Source of the DNA: SLSG01 sp964477035
GTDB taxonomy: Bacteria > Bacteroidota > Bacteroidia > Bacteroidales > UBA7960
NCBI GenBank assembly: GCA_964477035.1
Contig: CAYZCW010000007.1
Location: 117,295 to 181,294, forward strand
Length of the DNA: 64,000 bases
Reading direction: 5' to 3'
A program made the translations under genes and the position numbers. Each line of letters opens with the position of its first letter. Position 1 is the first letter of the stretch. This document shows, one piece after another, positions 7,959-14,890 of the stretch. A model generated the notes under the pieces. That model was not told the origin of the DNA. It saw nothing but the letters and a program-made list of their open reading frames with translations, and did not search any database.

Positions 7959-7980
7959 TTGTATTCAAAAATGTAATGGT

Positions 7981-8562
7981 ATGAAAACCGTACGTCAGCA
8001 GGAGATTATAGATGTCGCACTTAAGCTAATTAACGAGAAGGGTATTCAGGGTTTAACCATGAAAAACCTTTCGAAAGAAATTGGCATCAGCGAACCTGCC
8101 ATTTACCGGCATTTTGAGAGTAAAATTGAAATTTTGCTGGCCATAATGGATTTGTTCAGGGAAAGTACCCGTGAGATTTTTGAGAAGGAGCTGCACAGTG
8201 GTATCTCTGCTACGGAGAAAATCGAGCATCTTTTTACCCGGCACTTTGAGCGTTTTGCCAGCAATCCCAGCCTGGTGTCTGTGCTGTTTTCGGAGGAACT
8301 GTTTCGTAGTGAACCTGCCTTGATGCAAAAAATTGCCAGGGTCATTGATAAAAATGCATCCATACTGACCCAAATAATTCAACAGGGTCAGCAAAGCGGT
8401 GAAATACGCAAAGACATCAGCAGCGACCACCTGGCGGTCACGATTATGGGGTCTTTGAGGCTTTTTGTGAAAATATGGCAGTTCTCCGGATATCGGTTCG
8501 ATATCAGGGATGACGGGCAAAAAATACTGAATTCCGTAAAATTATTGATCAAAGCGGGTTAA
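7981..8562 (+). CDS. TetR/AcrR-family repressor of the envelope operon
   Basis: This 193-residue protein has an N-terminal TetR helix-turn-helix (about residues 8-54: ALKLINEKGIQGLTMKNL, then GISEPAIYRHFESKIEILLAI) and an all-helical C-terminal ligand-binding domain. It probably represses its own gene and the exporter gene 1 kb downstream through the paired palindromes at 7936 and 9022. The ligand is unknown. Given the lipid-related genes that follow, a fatty acid or other amphiphile is a reasonable guess, but this is inference only. The cupin gene follows after 28 bases. Confidence 0.9.
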   Translation: MKTVRQQEIIDVALKLINEKGIQGLTMKNLSKEIGISEPAIYRHFESKIEILLAIMDLFRESTREIFEKELHSGISATEKIEHLFTRHFERFASNPSLVSVLFSEELFRSEPALMQKIARVIDKNASILTQIIQQGQQSGEIRKDISSDHLAVTIMGSLRLFVKIWQFSGYRFDIRDDGQKILNSVKLLIKAG

Positions 8563-8590
8563 ATAAACATTTCAATGCAATGCAACCTGA

Positions 8591-8968
8591 ATGAATAACA
8601 AATACATTACCCAAATAAAATCCAAACCCATGAACATCATTGAAGTAAACAGGACCGCCGTGGTGGATACCCCTCATAAAGTAGACGTGCGCCGTCTGTA
8701 CGACAAAGACAATGCCCAGGCTATGCATATTACCCTGCAGCCCGGGCAGGCATTGAAACCGCACATCACGCCTGTCGATGTTTTTTTTTACATATTGGAG
8801 GGAACCCCTTCGGTACTGGTAGGAGAAGAGAAAATACAGGTGGCAGCCGACAGCCTGGTGGAAAGTCCAAAGGATATTGTGCACTGCCTGTACAACAATT
8901 CTGATAAACCTGCACGCATCCTTGTGGTTAAAACGCCCAAGCCGACATCTCAGTCGAAATTATTGTAA
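8591..8968 (+). CDS. Small cupin-domain protein
   Basis: A 125-residue single-domain cupin (conserved barrel part about residues 40-115). It contains TLQPGQALKPHITPVDVFFYILEG, which covers the first cupin motif with one histidine where metal-binding cupins have two, and VESPKDIVHCLYN, which covers the second. Translation may instead begin at the internal ATG at 8630 (MNIIEVNRTAVV), which would drop 13 residues. Such proteins often act as small-molecule sensors or isomerases. Lying between tetR and the exporter, it is probably part of the same regulon. No catalytic function can be assigned from sequence. Confidence 0.75.
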   Translation: MNNKYITQIKSKPMNIIEVNRTAVVDTPHKVDVRRLYDKDNAQAMHITLQPGQALKPHITPVDVFFYILEGTPSVLVGEEKIQVAADSLVESPKDIVHCLYNNSDKPARILVVKTPKPTSQSKLL

Positions 8969-8978
8969 AAGACAGTAA

Positions 8979-9005
8979 AAACCGTTACGTATGCCGCAAC
9001 GGTTT
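8979..9005 (+). terminator. Hairpin between the cupin and MMPL genes
   Basis: AAACCGTT (8979-8986) and AACGGTTT (8998-9005) form a perfect 8-base stem with an 11-base loop, ten bases after the cupin stop. The following bases are only weakly T-rich, so it may be a weak terminator or an mRNA-stability element rather than a strong stop. Confidence 0.4.
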
Positions 9006-9021
9006 CATTTGAAATAATGAG

Positions 9022-9039
9022 TTAGTTAATATTAACAAA
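9022..9039. promoter_or_regulatory. Palindromic operator upstream of the MMPL exporter gene
   Basis: TTAGTTAATATTAACAAA has one mismatched pair and agrees with the palindrome in the tetR promoter at 16 of 18 positions. It ends ten bases before the exporter ATG, where a bound repressor could block transcription from a local promoter. I see no clear TAnnTTTG box next to it. Confidence 0.6.
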
Positions 9040-9048
9040 CCACACACC

Positions 9049-11334
9049 ATGAAAATCCATAATAATCTGAAAACCCTGGCCTGGGTCACGGTCGTGGCAG
9101 TTCTCTCTGTAAGCGTGTATTTTATTTTTCAGATGAAAGAAAACGTCCGCATGGAGACCAATCTGGATGAGTACATGCCCCGTACCCATCCTGCATTTGT
9201 GTATAGCGATATGGCCGAAGACTGGTTCAATATCAAAGACGGTATTCTCATTGCCATTGAAAACAAGCAGGGCATATACAACCCGCAAACCCTTGAAAAG
9301 ATTCGTGACATCACAGAAGCCCTCGAAGACATGCCTGAATTTGACTCCAATGATGTGATGTCACTCTATTCGGCCGACAACATTACCGGAACGGAGTGGG
9401 GGCTGGATGTGCGCTCGTTTTATCGCCGTGTACCCATATCTCCGGGAGGCCTGGAAGAAATCCGGCAGCAGGTTCGAGCCAATGACATGGTGTACGGCAG
9501 GCTGGTGTCGGAAGATGAAACCGTGGCATTGATCATTGCGGGTTTGCACAGCGACGCTTTCACCCAGGAGTTTTACCACGACATCATGGCCTTTGCCCAA
9601 GGATTCGAAAGTGAGGACGAAACCGTTTTTGTGGCCGGGCGGCCCGTAGTGGAAGGGACCATGGCATTGCTGGGTCCGGACGACATGAAGCGCATGGTGC
9701 CCATCGTACTGGCTGTTATTGCGGTTGTATTGTACTTTCTGCTGGGCAGCTTCCGTGCTTCCGGGGCAACATTATTCAGTGTCTTTGTGAGCTCCATCTG
9801 GGCTTTTGGAATGATGGCCGTCCTGGGGGTGCCCATTTATTCCGTGTCGACCATGATGCCTGTCATGCTCATCGCCATCGGGGTCGCCTATGGCATCTAC
9901 TTCTTTAACCATCTCAATCAGTTTTATAAAAAGTTCCCTCAGGGAAATGTCTCTGAGGCGTTGCATTATACATTAAAGGTGTTGTGGAAACCTCTTTCCA
10001 TGGCAGCTGCCACGACCATGATAGGCTTTGTTTCCCTGCTTAGCTCACAGGTATTTCCCATCAAATACTTTGGGGTGTTTACCGCCTTCGGCATTTTTGT
10101 GGCCTACTTGCTGGCACTGGCCTTTCTGCCTGCGGCGGTGGTTTTGCTGGGTTACAAACCCCGGCAACGAACAAGATCAGAAGAGGCTGTACAAAAAGCC
10201 TCATGGCTTAACCAATGGGCTGACTTGCTCCTGAGAAACAAGGTGAAAGTTTATTTTGCCGTTGCCGTGGTGGTATTTGTGGCTGGATGGGGCGTCCAGA
10301 AGGTCTGGATAAACTCCAGCTTCCTGAGCAATTTCGAAAAAGACAGCGAGATTGTCCTGACGGATGAATTTGTCAACAGCAAGTTTGGCGGTACCTCGAC
10401 GCTCAATGTCATTCTCGAAAGCAAACAGGCGGGCGTATTCAAACAACCCGAAATACTCAGGCTGGTGGATGACATGCAGCATGAAACCGTCAAGCTTGAG
10501 AAAACCGGCAATTCTTTTTCCCTGGCCGACTACCTCAAACGCATGAACAAAGTGATGAACGAGGACCAGGAGGAATATCACTCCATTCCTTCCAGCTCAG
10601 ACTTGGTAGCGCAATACCTGTTGCTGTATGAAATGTCGGGCGACCCGCAAAACCTGCTTAAGGTGGTAAATTATGATTACAACCGCATCAATGTAACCTT
10701 TCAGCTCAAGGGCGATGACTCCAAAACCATCAACGAAACGCTGGAAGTGATTGAAACATTCCGGGAGCCCTTTGCGCAGCATGATGTGGAAATCAATTAC
10801 GCGGGGTCGGGATACAAAGCCTTGGTATTTATCGGGTTGATATTGGAAGGGCAAATGATGAGCATCGCCATTTCACTATTCCTGGTGCTGGTATTGCTCA
10901 GCTTGATGTTTCGCAGCATCAAGGCGGGCCTGATTGGTTCAGTCCCCATTTTGATCACCGCATCGATCAGTTTTGGTGTCATGGGCTTGCTGGGTATCCC
11001 GCTAAGCACCACCACTGCGTTGCTTTCGAGCATTGCTATTGGAATAGGCATTGACTATGCCATTCATTTCCTGCAAAACTACCGGATGCACCTCCAAAAT
11101 GGGCTGGGCCACATGGAAGCTGTTTATGCCTCCATGACAGGAACCGGAAGGGCCATCCTTTTCAACGCCGTGGTGGTGATTTCAGGTTTTCTGGTGTTGT
11201 TGTTCTCTGTGTTTCCACCCAACCGTACCCTGGGGGCGCTGGTGTCCATGAATATGTTTACAAGCCTGCTGGGCACCCTTTCTGTCATGATGGTTCTTGG
11301 GGTAGCGTTCCGGTTATTTCAGAATAAAAAATAA
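9049..11334 (+). CDS. MMPL/RND-superfamily exporter
   Basis: This 761-residue membrane protein has the duplicated layout of the hydrophobe/amphiphile (MMPL, SSD-like) branch of the RND family. There is one N-terminal helix, a periplasmic domain (about residues 30-205), five to six helices, a second helix and periplasmic domain (about 400-590), then five to six helices ending at FRLFQNKK. Signature stretches are IAIGVAYGIYFFNHLNQF in the first half and IAIGIGIDYAIHFLQNYR in the second, where the charged residues belong to the proton relay. Relatives move lipids or hydrophobic compounds to the outer membrane. Downstream genes encode a phospholipase-like barrel, a LolA-like carrier and a DUF1302-like barrel, which supports a lipid-related role. 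Confidence 0.88.
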   Translation: MKIHNNLKTLAWVTVVAVLSVSVYFIFQMKENVRMETNLDEYMPRTHPAFVYSDMAEDWFNIKDGILIAIENKQGIYNPQTLEKIRDITEALEDMPEFDSNDVMSLYSADNITGTEWGLDVRSFYRRVPISPGGLEEIRQQVRANDMVYGRLVSEDETVALIIAGLHSDAFTQEFYHDIMAFAQGFESEDETVFVAGRPVVEGTMALLGPDDMKRMVPIVLAVIAVVLYFLLGSFRASGATLFSVFVSSIWAFGMMAVLGVPIYSVSTMMPVMLIAIGVAYGIYFFNHLNQFYKKFPQGNVSEALHYTLKVLWKPLSMAAATTMIGFVSLLSSQVFPIKYFGVFTAFGIFVAYLLALAFLPAAVVLLGYKPRQRTRSEEAVQKASWLNQWADLLLRNKVKVYFAVAVVVFVAGWGVQKVWINSSFLSNFEKDSEIVLTDEFVNSKFGGTSTLNVILESKQAGVFKQPEILRLVDDMQHETVKLEKTGNSFSLADYLKRMNKVMNEDQEEYHSIPSSSDLVAQYLLLYEMSGDPQNLLKVVNYDYNRINVTFQLKGDDSKTINETLEVIETFREPFAQHDVEINYAGSGYKALVFIGLILEGQMMSIAISLFLVLVLLSLMFRSIKAGLIGSVPILITASISFGVMGLLGIPLSTTTALLSSIAIGIGIDYAIHFLQNYRMHLQNGLGHMEAVYASMTGTGRAILFNAVVVISGFLVLLFSVFPPNRTLGALVSMNMFTSLLGTLSVMMVLGVAFRLFQNKK

Positions 11335-11376
11335 TCGAAAAGCCATAGATTGTTCAATCCCTGAAACCTGGCTGTC

Positions 11377-12291
11377 ATGTATAAAAAATTGCTTGTTCTT
11401 TCTCTTGCAGGTCTTTGGTTTACTGCTTTGTTTGCGGTGGCTCAGGATACCCATATGCCCGAGAATGCGGAGAACAGTTTTTTTCGCACCATACGTGCCA
11501 ACCAGCATGACAGCTATATTACCCTGGGTGGCGGACTTGGGAATAGGGAGCCTTTGATTTTTGAAGCATTTATCGCTCCGTATTTCCTGCTCCGCACCAG
11601 TGATAATTCCCGCTGGGGGGCCACACTCTCGCCTGCCATCCTTTTAAGGATGTATGCCGAAGAATCCTTTCCCGTGAGAACACCCAGCTATATGCCGCAG
11701 GTAACTTTTTACAGGCAGCTTGATGATGAACAGGGAAGGGCATGGCAGTATGTATTTCTTTCTCTGGTGCACCACTCCAATGGGCAGGACGATCGTTTTT
11801 TTATGGAGGATGGTACTCTAAATACCCTTTCCGGTGACTTTTCCACCAATTATCTGGAACTGGGTATATTTTTCAACAAAAAGCTGGTGCCCTTTTCCCA
11901 TACTGCCGAATACTTCAAAACAAGCCTCGAATACCACCTGGATTTTTACCGCAGCAGGGAACTGAAAGGACACTACAGTTTTGTAAGATGGAACAACAGC
12001 ATCAGGGTGTTTCGCTCCCTGGGTTCTCTGCGCTCATGGAAAATGCAGAAAAACCCACGCTTACAAACCACCCTGCAAACCAGCTGGCTTTTCGGTGATA
12101 TGGGTGATGCATCCTTTTTTGACACCAGGGAACGGTTCAATATCTCCTTCACCATAGCTTACCGACCCAGGGCTCTTTCCGATGTAAGTGTTTTTCTCAA
12201 CGCCTATTCAGGCAAGGACTATTACAACATGCATTTTCAGCAAAGACTGTCGGTAGTTCGGGTTGGATTTCAGGCCTATGCTTTCAGGTAA
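11377..12291 (+). CDS. Phospholipase A-like outer-membrane barrel
   Basis: The 304-residue protein has a signal peptide (cleavage after about residue 22, FAVAQD) and alternating strands up to a terminal aromatic-rich strand (VGFQAYAFR). Residues 132-137 read HHSNGQ. The H-x-S-N-G core is the active-site signature of outer-membrane phospholipase A, with His and Ser of the catalytic triad, and an asparagine follows at STNYLEL (about 158), where the third member would be expected. Overall similarity to E. coli PldA is low, so the family call rests on this motif, the barrel pattern and the length. It follows the MMPL exporter by 42 bases. A role in membrane lipid turnover is plausible. Confidence 0.65.
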   Translation: MYKKLLVLSLAGLWFTALFAVAQDTHMPENAENSFFRTIRANQHDSYITLGGGLGNREPLIFEAFIAPYFLLRTSDNSRWGATLSPAILLRMYAEESFPVRTPSYMPQVTFYRQLDDEQGRAWQYVFLSLVHHSNGQDDRFFMEDGTLNTLSGDFSTNYLELGIFFNKKLVPFSHTAEYFKTSLEYHLDFYRSRELKGHYSFVRWNNSIRVFRSLGSLRSWKMQKNPRLQTTLQTSWLFGDMGDASFFDTRERFNISFTIAYRPRALSDVSVFLNAYSGKDYYNMHFQQRLSVVRVGFQAYAFR

Positions 12292-12336
12292 AAATAGAAA
12301 AGTAAAAATCATTGTAAACCTCAAAAAATAATTGTT

Positions 12337-13119
12337 ATGAAAAAACCAAATGTAATCATCAGTGTAACGCTTCTGGCTTTGGCCATATGCACTACCAGTG
12401 GCTCGATGGCCCAGCCCACCGGCCAGAAAATCATGGAAGATGTGTATAACCTGCCCAAGGGCGATGATATGCAGGGCGAACTTACCATGACCCTTATCAA
12501 CCGTCAGGGAGAACAAAGGCTGCGCAATCTGCGGCAATACGCCAAAGATGATGGCGATGTGGAAAAGAAAATCATGTTCTTCCTCAGCCCGGCCGATGTG
12601 CGTGGAACCTCGTTTATGAACTGGAGCTACACCGGTGGACGCGACGATGACCAGTGGATTTATCTGCCGGCCCTGAGGCGGGTGCGTCGCATATCCAGCG
12701 ATGGGAAAGGGGATTACTTCATGGGCTCTGATTTTACCTACGACGATTTGGGCGAACGCCACCCCGATGACGACAACCACAAACTGCTGCGCGAGGAAAC
12801 CCTCAACGGCAAAGCTTGCTATGTCGTGGAAAGTACCCCGAAAGACCCTGATTACATGTACTCTAAAACAATCACCTGGGTGATGAAGGAAAACAATCTG
12901 GGATTGAAGCGGGAATTTTACGACGACCGTGGCCGACTGCTTAAAATTCTTGAAATCAAACAATTCGAGAAAGTCAATGGCTTTTGGACCATTCTGGAAA
13001 CGGAGATGCGCAACGTACAGAACAATCATACCACCCGCATGAAATTTACCGATGTGCAGTACAATCAGGGCATTCCGGACAGGCAGTTTACCGAGCGAAG
13101 CATGACCCTGGGAGAATAA
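12337..13119 (+). CDS. LolA-like outer-membrane lipoprotein-sorting protein
   Basis: A 260-residue exported protein with a signal peptide (MKKPNVIISVTLLALAIC...GSMAQ) and the half-barrel pattern of the outer membrane lipoprotein-sorting family. Diagnostic stretches are KKIMFFLSPADVRGTSFMNW, DDDQWIYLPALRRVRRISS and DFTYDDL. In proteobacterial counterparts this protein, an RND/MMPL exporter and a DUF1302 barrel occur as one locus, and the LolA-like fold is thought to carry a hydrophobic cargo across the periplasm. The present gene lies between the exporter side and a DUF1302-like barrel in the same order. Confidence 0.85.
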   Translation: MKKPNVIISVTLLALAICTTSGSMAQPTGQKIMEDVYNLPKGDDMQGELTMTLINRQGEQRLRNLRQYAKDDGDVEKKIMFFLSPADVRGTSFMNWSYTGGRDDDQWIYLPALRRVRRISSDGKGDYFMGSDFTYDDLGERHPDDDNHKLLREETLNGKACYVVESTPKDPDYMYSKTITWVMKENNLGLKREFYDDRGRLLKILEIKQFEKVNGFWTILETEMRNVQNNHTTRMKFTDVQYNQGIPDRQFTERSMTLGE

Positions 13120-13152
13120 TCTATTTTGATTTGAACATGTATAAATCTCATT

Positions 13153-14400
13153 ATGAAAAACAAGATCATTTTAATGACCATGCTGTCAGCGATGCTTTCG
13201 CTGCCGGCCATGGCACAGTTCGGCAACGACAACATCCGGTTCAATGGCTTTGTGCGCAACTATACGGGAGTACTTACCAACGAAACGGGTGAATTATCCA
13301 TACTGCAGAACACCCTTAATCTCAACTTCAGCTCACGGGGCGATAAAATGGCTTTTAAAGTAAACCCATATCTGTATCATTATACCGACAGGGATCTGGA
13401 GCTGGGCCTGCGTGAGGCCTATATGGATATGTATTTCAACAAATTCGACCTGCGCGTGGGAAAGCAGCAAGTCATCTGGGGCAAAGCCGAAGGGGTGTTC
13501 ATTACCGACGTGGTGGCTCCCAAAGATTTACGTGAATTTCTTTTGCCTGATTTTGATGAGATTCGCATGGGAATCACTGCATTCAAACTTAATTATTATT
13601 TCGGCAACAGTACCCTTGAGGCCGTATGGACCCCTGTTTTTACTCCTACGCAAATGCCCGAAAGCGGCTCCATATGGCAGCCGCGGATGGATTTCCCTGC
13701 CCCGGTAGGTTTTGACCATTCGCGTGCAGAAATCAGCCCGTCGCTGGAGAACAGTGAAGTTTATTTTCGTTTTTCTGCAATGGCATCCGGGTTTGATTAT
13801 GAGCTGGTGGGTGGTTACTTTTGGTACGACGACCCTGCCATGCACATTACCCGTCACATCGACCACCAAACCCAGCAGCTTGCCAGCCTTACCCTCATGC
13901 CCGAATACCATAGGGTAAGCATGGCAGGAGGAAGCATCAGCACACCGGTGGGCCCTTTCCTGATCAGAGCCGAAGGAGCATACTACTCCGGAAGGTATTT
14001 TCAGACAACCAACCCCATGGTGCAGGGAGCCAAACTCGAAAAAGACAACCTGCATTACATGGCCGGACTGGATTATAACCTCTGGGGCATTACCCTGAGT
14101 GCGCAGTTTATCCAGGAGTACATTCTGGATTATGAAGAAGGCATGCAGAATGATGAACTCGACAATACCATGACCTTTCTGGCCAAAAAGGATTTCCTTA
14201 GGGAAAAGCTCTGGGCAGAACTATTCGCCTACATCGGCATCAATCATGAAGATGCCCTGATACGCCCCAAAGTAACGTACAACTTCGCTGATGGCTTTGA
14301 AGTACTCGGAGGTGCCAATATTTTCCTGGGAGACAAAGGAAGATTTGGTCAATATAAAGACAATGACATGCTGTATGTGAAACTGAAGTACAGTTTTTGA
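13153..14400 (+). CDS. DUF1302-like outer-membrane beta-barrel protein
   Basis: This 415-residue protein starts with a signal peptide (LSLPAMAQ, cleavage near residue 21) and consists of alternating amphipathic strands ending in the aromatic YVKLKYSF typical of outer-membrane barrels. Stretches such as LRVGKQQVIWGKAEGVFITDVVAPKD match the DUF1302 family (the VGRQ-x-W-G and D-x-x-x-P-x-D pattern). These barrels accompany MMPL exporters and LolA-like proteins and are candidates for the outer-membrane step of the same transport path. It closes the envelope operon. A terminator-like hairpin lies 280 bases further on, at 14681. Confidence 0.8.
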   Translation: MKNKIILMTMLSAMLSLPAMAQFGNDNIRFNGFVRNYTGVLTNETGELSILQNTLNLNFSSRGDKMAFKVNPYLYHYTDRDLELGLREAYMDMYFNKFDLRVGKQQVIWGKAEGVFITDVVAPKDLREFLLPDFDEIRMGITAFKLNYYFGNSTLEAVWTPVFTPTQMPESGSIWQPRMDFPAPVGFDHSRAEISPSLENSEVYFRFSAMASGFDYELVGGYFWYDDPAMHITRHIDHQTQQLASLTLMPEYHRVSMAGGSISTPVGPFLIRAEGAYYSGRYFQTTNPMVQGAKLEKDNLHYMAGLDYNLWGITLSAQFIQEYILDYEEGMQNDELDNTMTFLAKKDFLREKLWAELFAYIGINHEDALIRPKVTYNFADGFEVLGGANIFLGDKGRFGQYKDNDMLYVKLKYSF

Positions 14401-14618
14401 TAAAGCCATTTTTTTGTTGCATGAAACAGATAATCCAGGGTTGCCATCAGCGTTTAGCCTGGCTCTGGAAAAATTGCTTAACTGCGATTGATATTATTTT
14501 GTGCCTTCACATTTTTTATTTGCCCATGGTTGTATTTTCCAAGACAAAAAGCAGCTGTTATTTGTTGTTAATACGTTCTGATATAATATAAAAACCTGTA
14601 ATACAGTATATGAAAAGA

Positions 14619-14636
14619 TATTGTATCGGAGAGTAA
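14619..14636 (+). other. Degenerate copy of the mnmE 3' end
   Basis: TATTGTATCGGAGAGTAA agrees with the last 18 bases of mnmE at 14 positions and keeps the phase: it would read YCIGE-stop against FCIGK-stop. It could be the right attachment site of an element inserted behind mnmE, or chance similarity. Confidence 0.3.
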
Positions 14637-14680
14637 CGCTGTAAAACATCCCAATAACAAACCAGTAATAAACTCAATTA

Positions 14681-14707
14681 AAGCCCTTTAAACAGGGCTT
14701 TTTTTTT
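14681..14707 (+). terminator. Rho-independent terminator
   Basis: AAGCCCT (14681-14687), a 6-base loop and AGGGCTT (14694-14700) form a perfect 7-base stem followed by a run of T to 14707. It would end transcription of the envelope operon. Confidence 0.75.
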
Positions 14708-14779
14708 AATCGGATTGAGAGGTACGTTCCGGCAGTTTTATTAAGAACACAGAGTTCATGGGTGATTGATATTTATTCT

Positions 14780-14787
14780 TAGTTTTG
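14780..14787 (+). promoter_or_regulatory. -7 box for the S9 peptidase gene
   Basis: TAGTTTTG matches TAnnTTTG about 100 bases before the ATG at 14891. No good -33 element is visible. Confidence 0.35.
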
Positions 14788-14890
14788 CCTTGCTTCTTTT
14801 CAGGCGGGGTATACAGGCACTTTGCTAATGGAGTATTCCTCCCCTGATAATTAACAACTTCATATTGTTATTCAACCCAAATCATTGACT

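Larger units (their letters stand above)
7611..7980. other. Intergenic region between the AAA+ ATPase and tetR
   Basis: These 370 bases hold the ATPase promoter on the minus strand (7646-7676) and the tetR promoter and operator on the plus strand (7929-7958). The AT-rich middle, about 7680-7925, shows no open frame with protein-like sequence. It contains a run of A at 7905-7917 but no clear hairpin. Confidence 0.6.
14401..14890. other. Intergenic region at the right edge of the AT-rich block
   Basis: These 490 bases contain no convincing gene. A 64-codon frame at 14397-14591 has no recognisable features. The region holds a degenerate copy of the mnmE 3' end (14619-14636), a terminator (14681-14707) and a -7 box for the S9 peptidase gene (14780-14787). 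Composition moves from AT-rich to more balanced across it. Confidence 0.6.

Noticed and set aside
14397..14591. Short plus-strand ORF of 64 codons after the DUF1302-like gene
   Set aside because: No signal, motif or conserved pattern; AT-rich intergenic sequence explains it.
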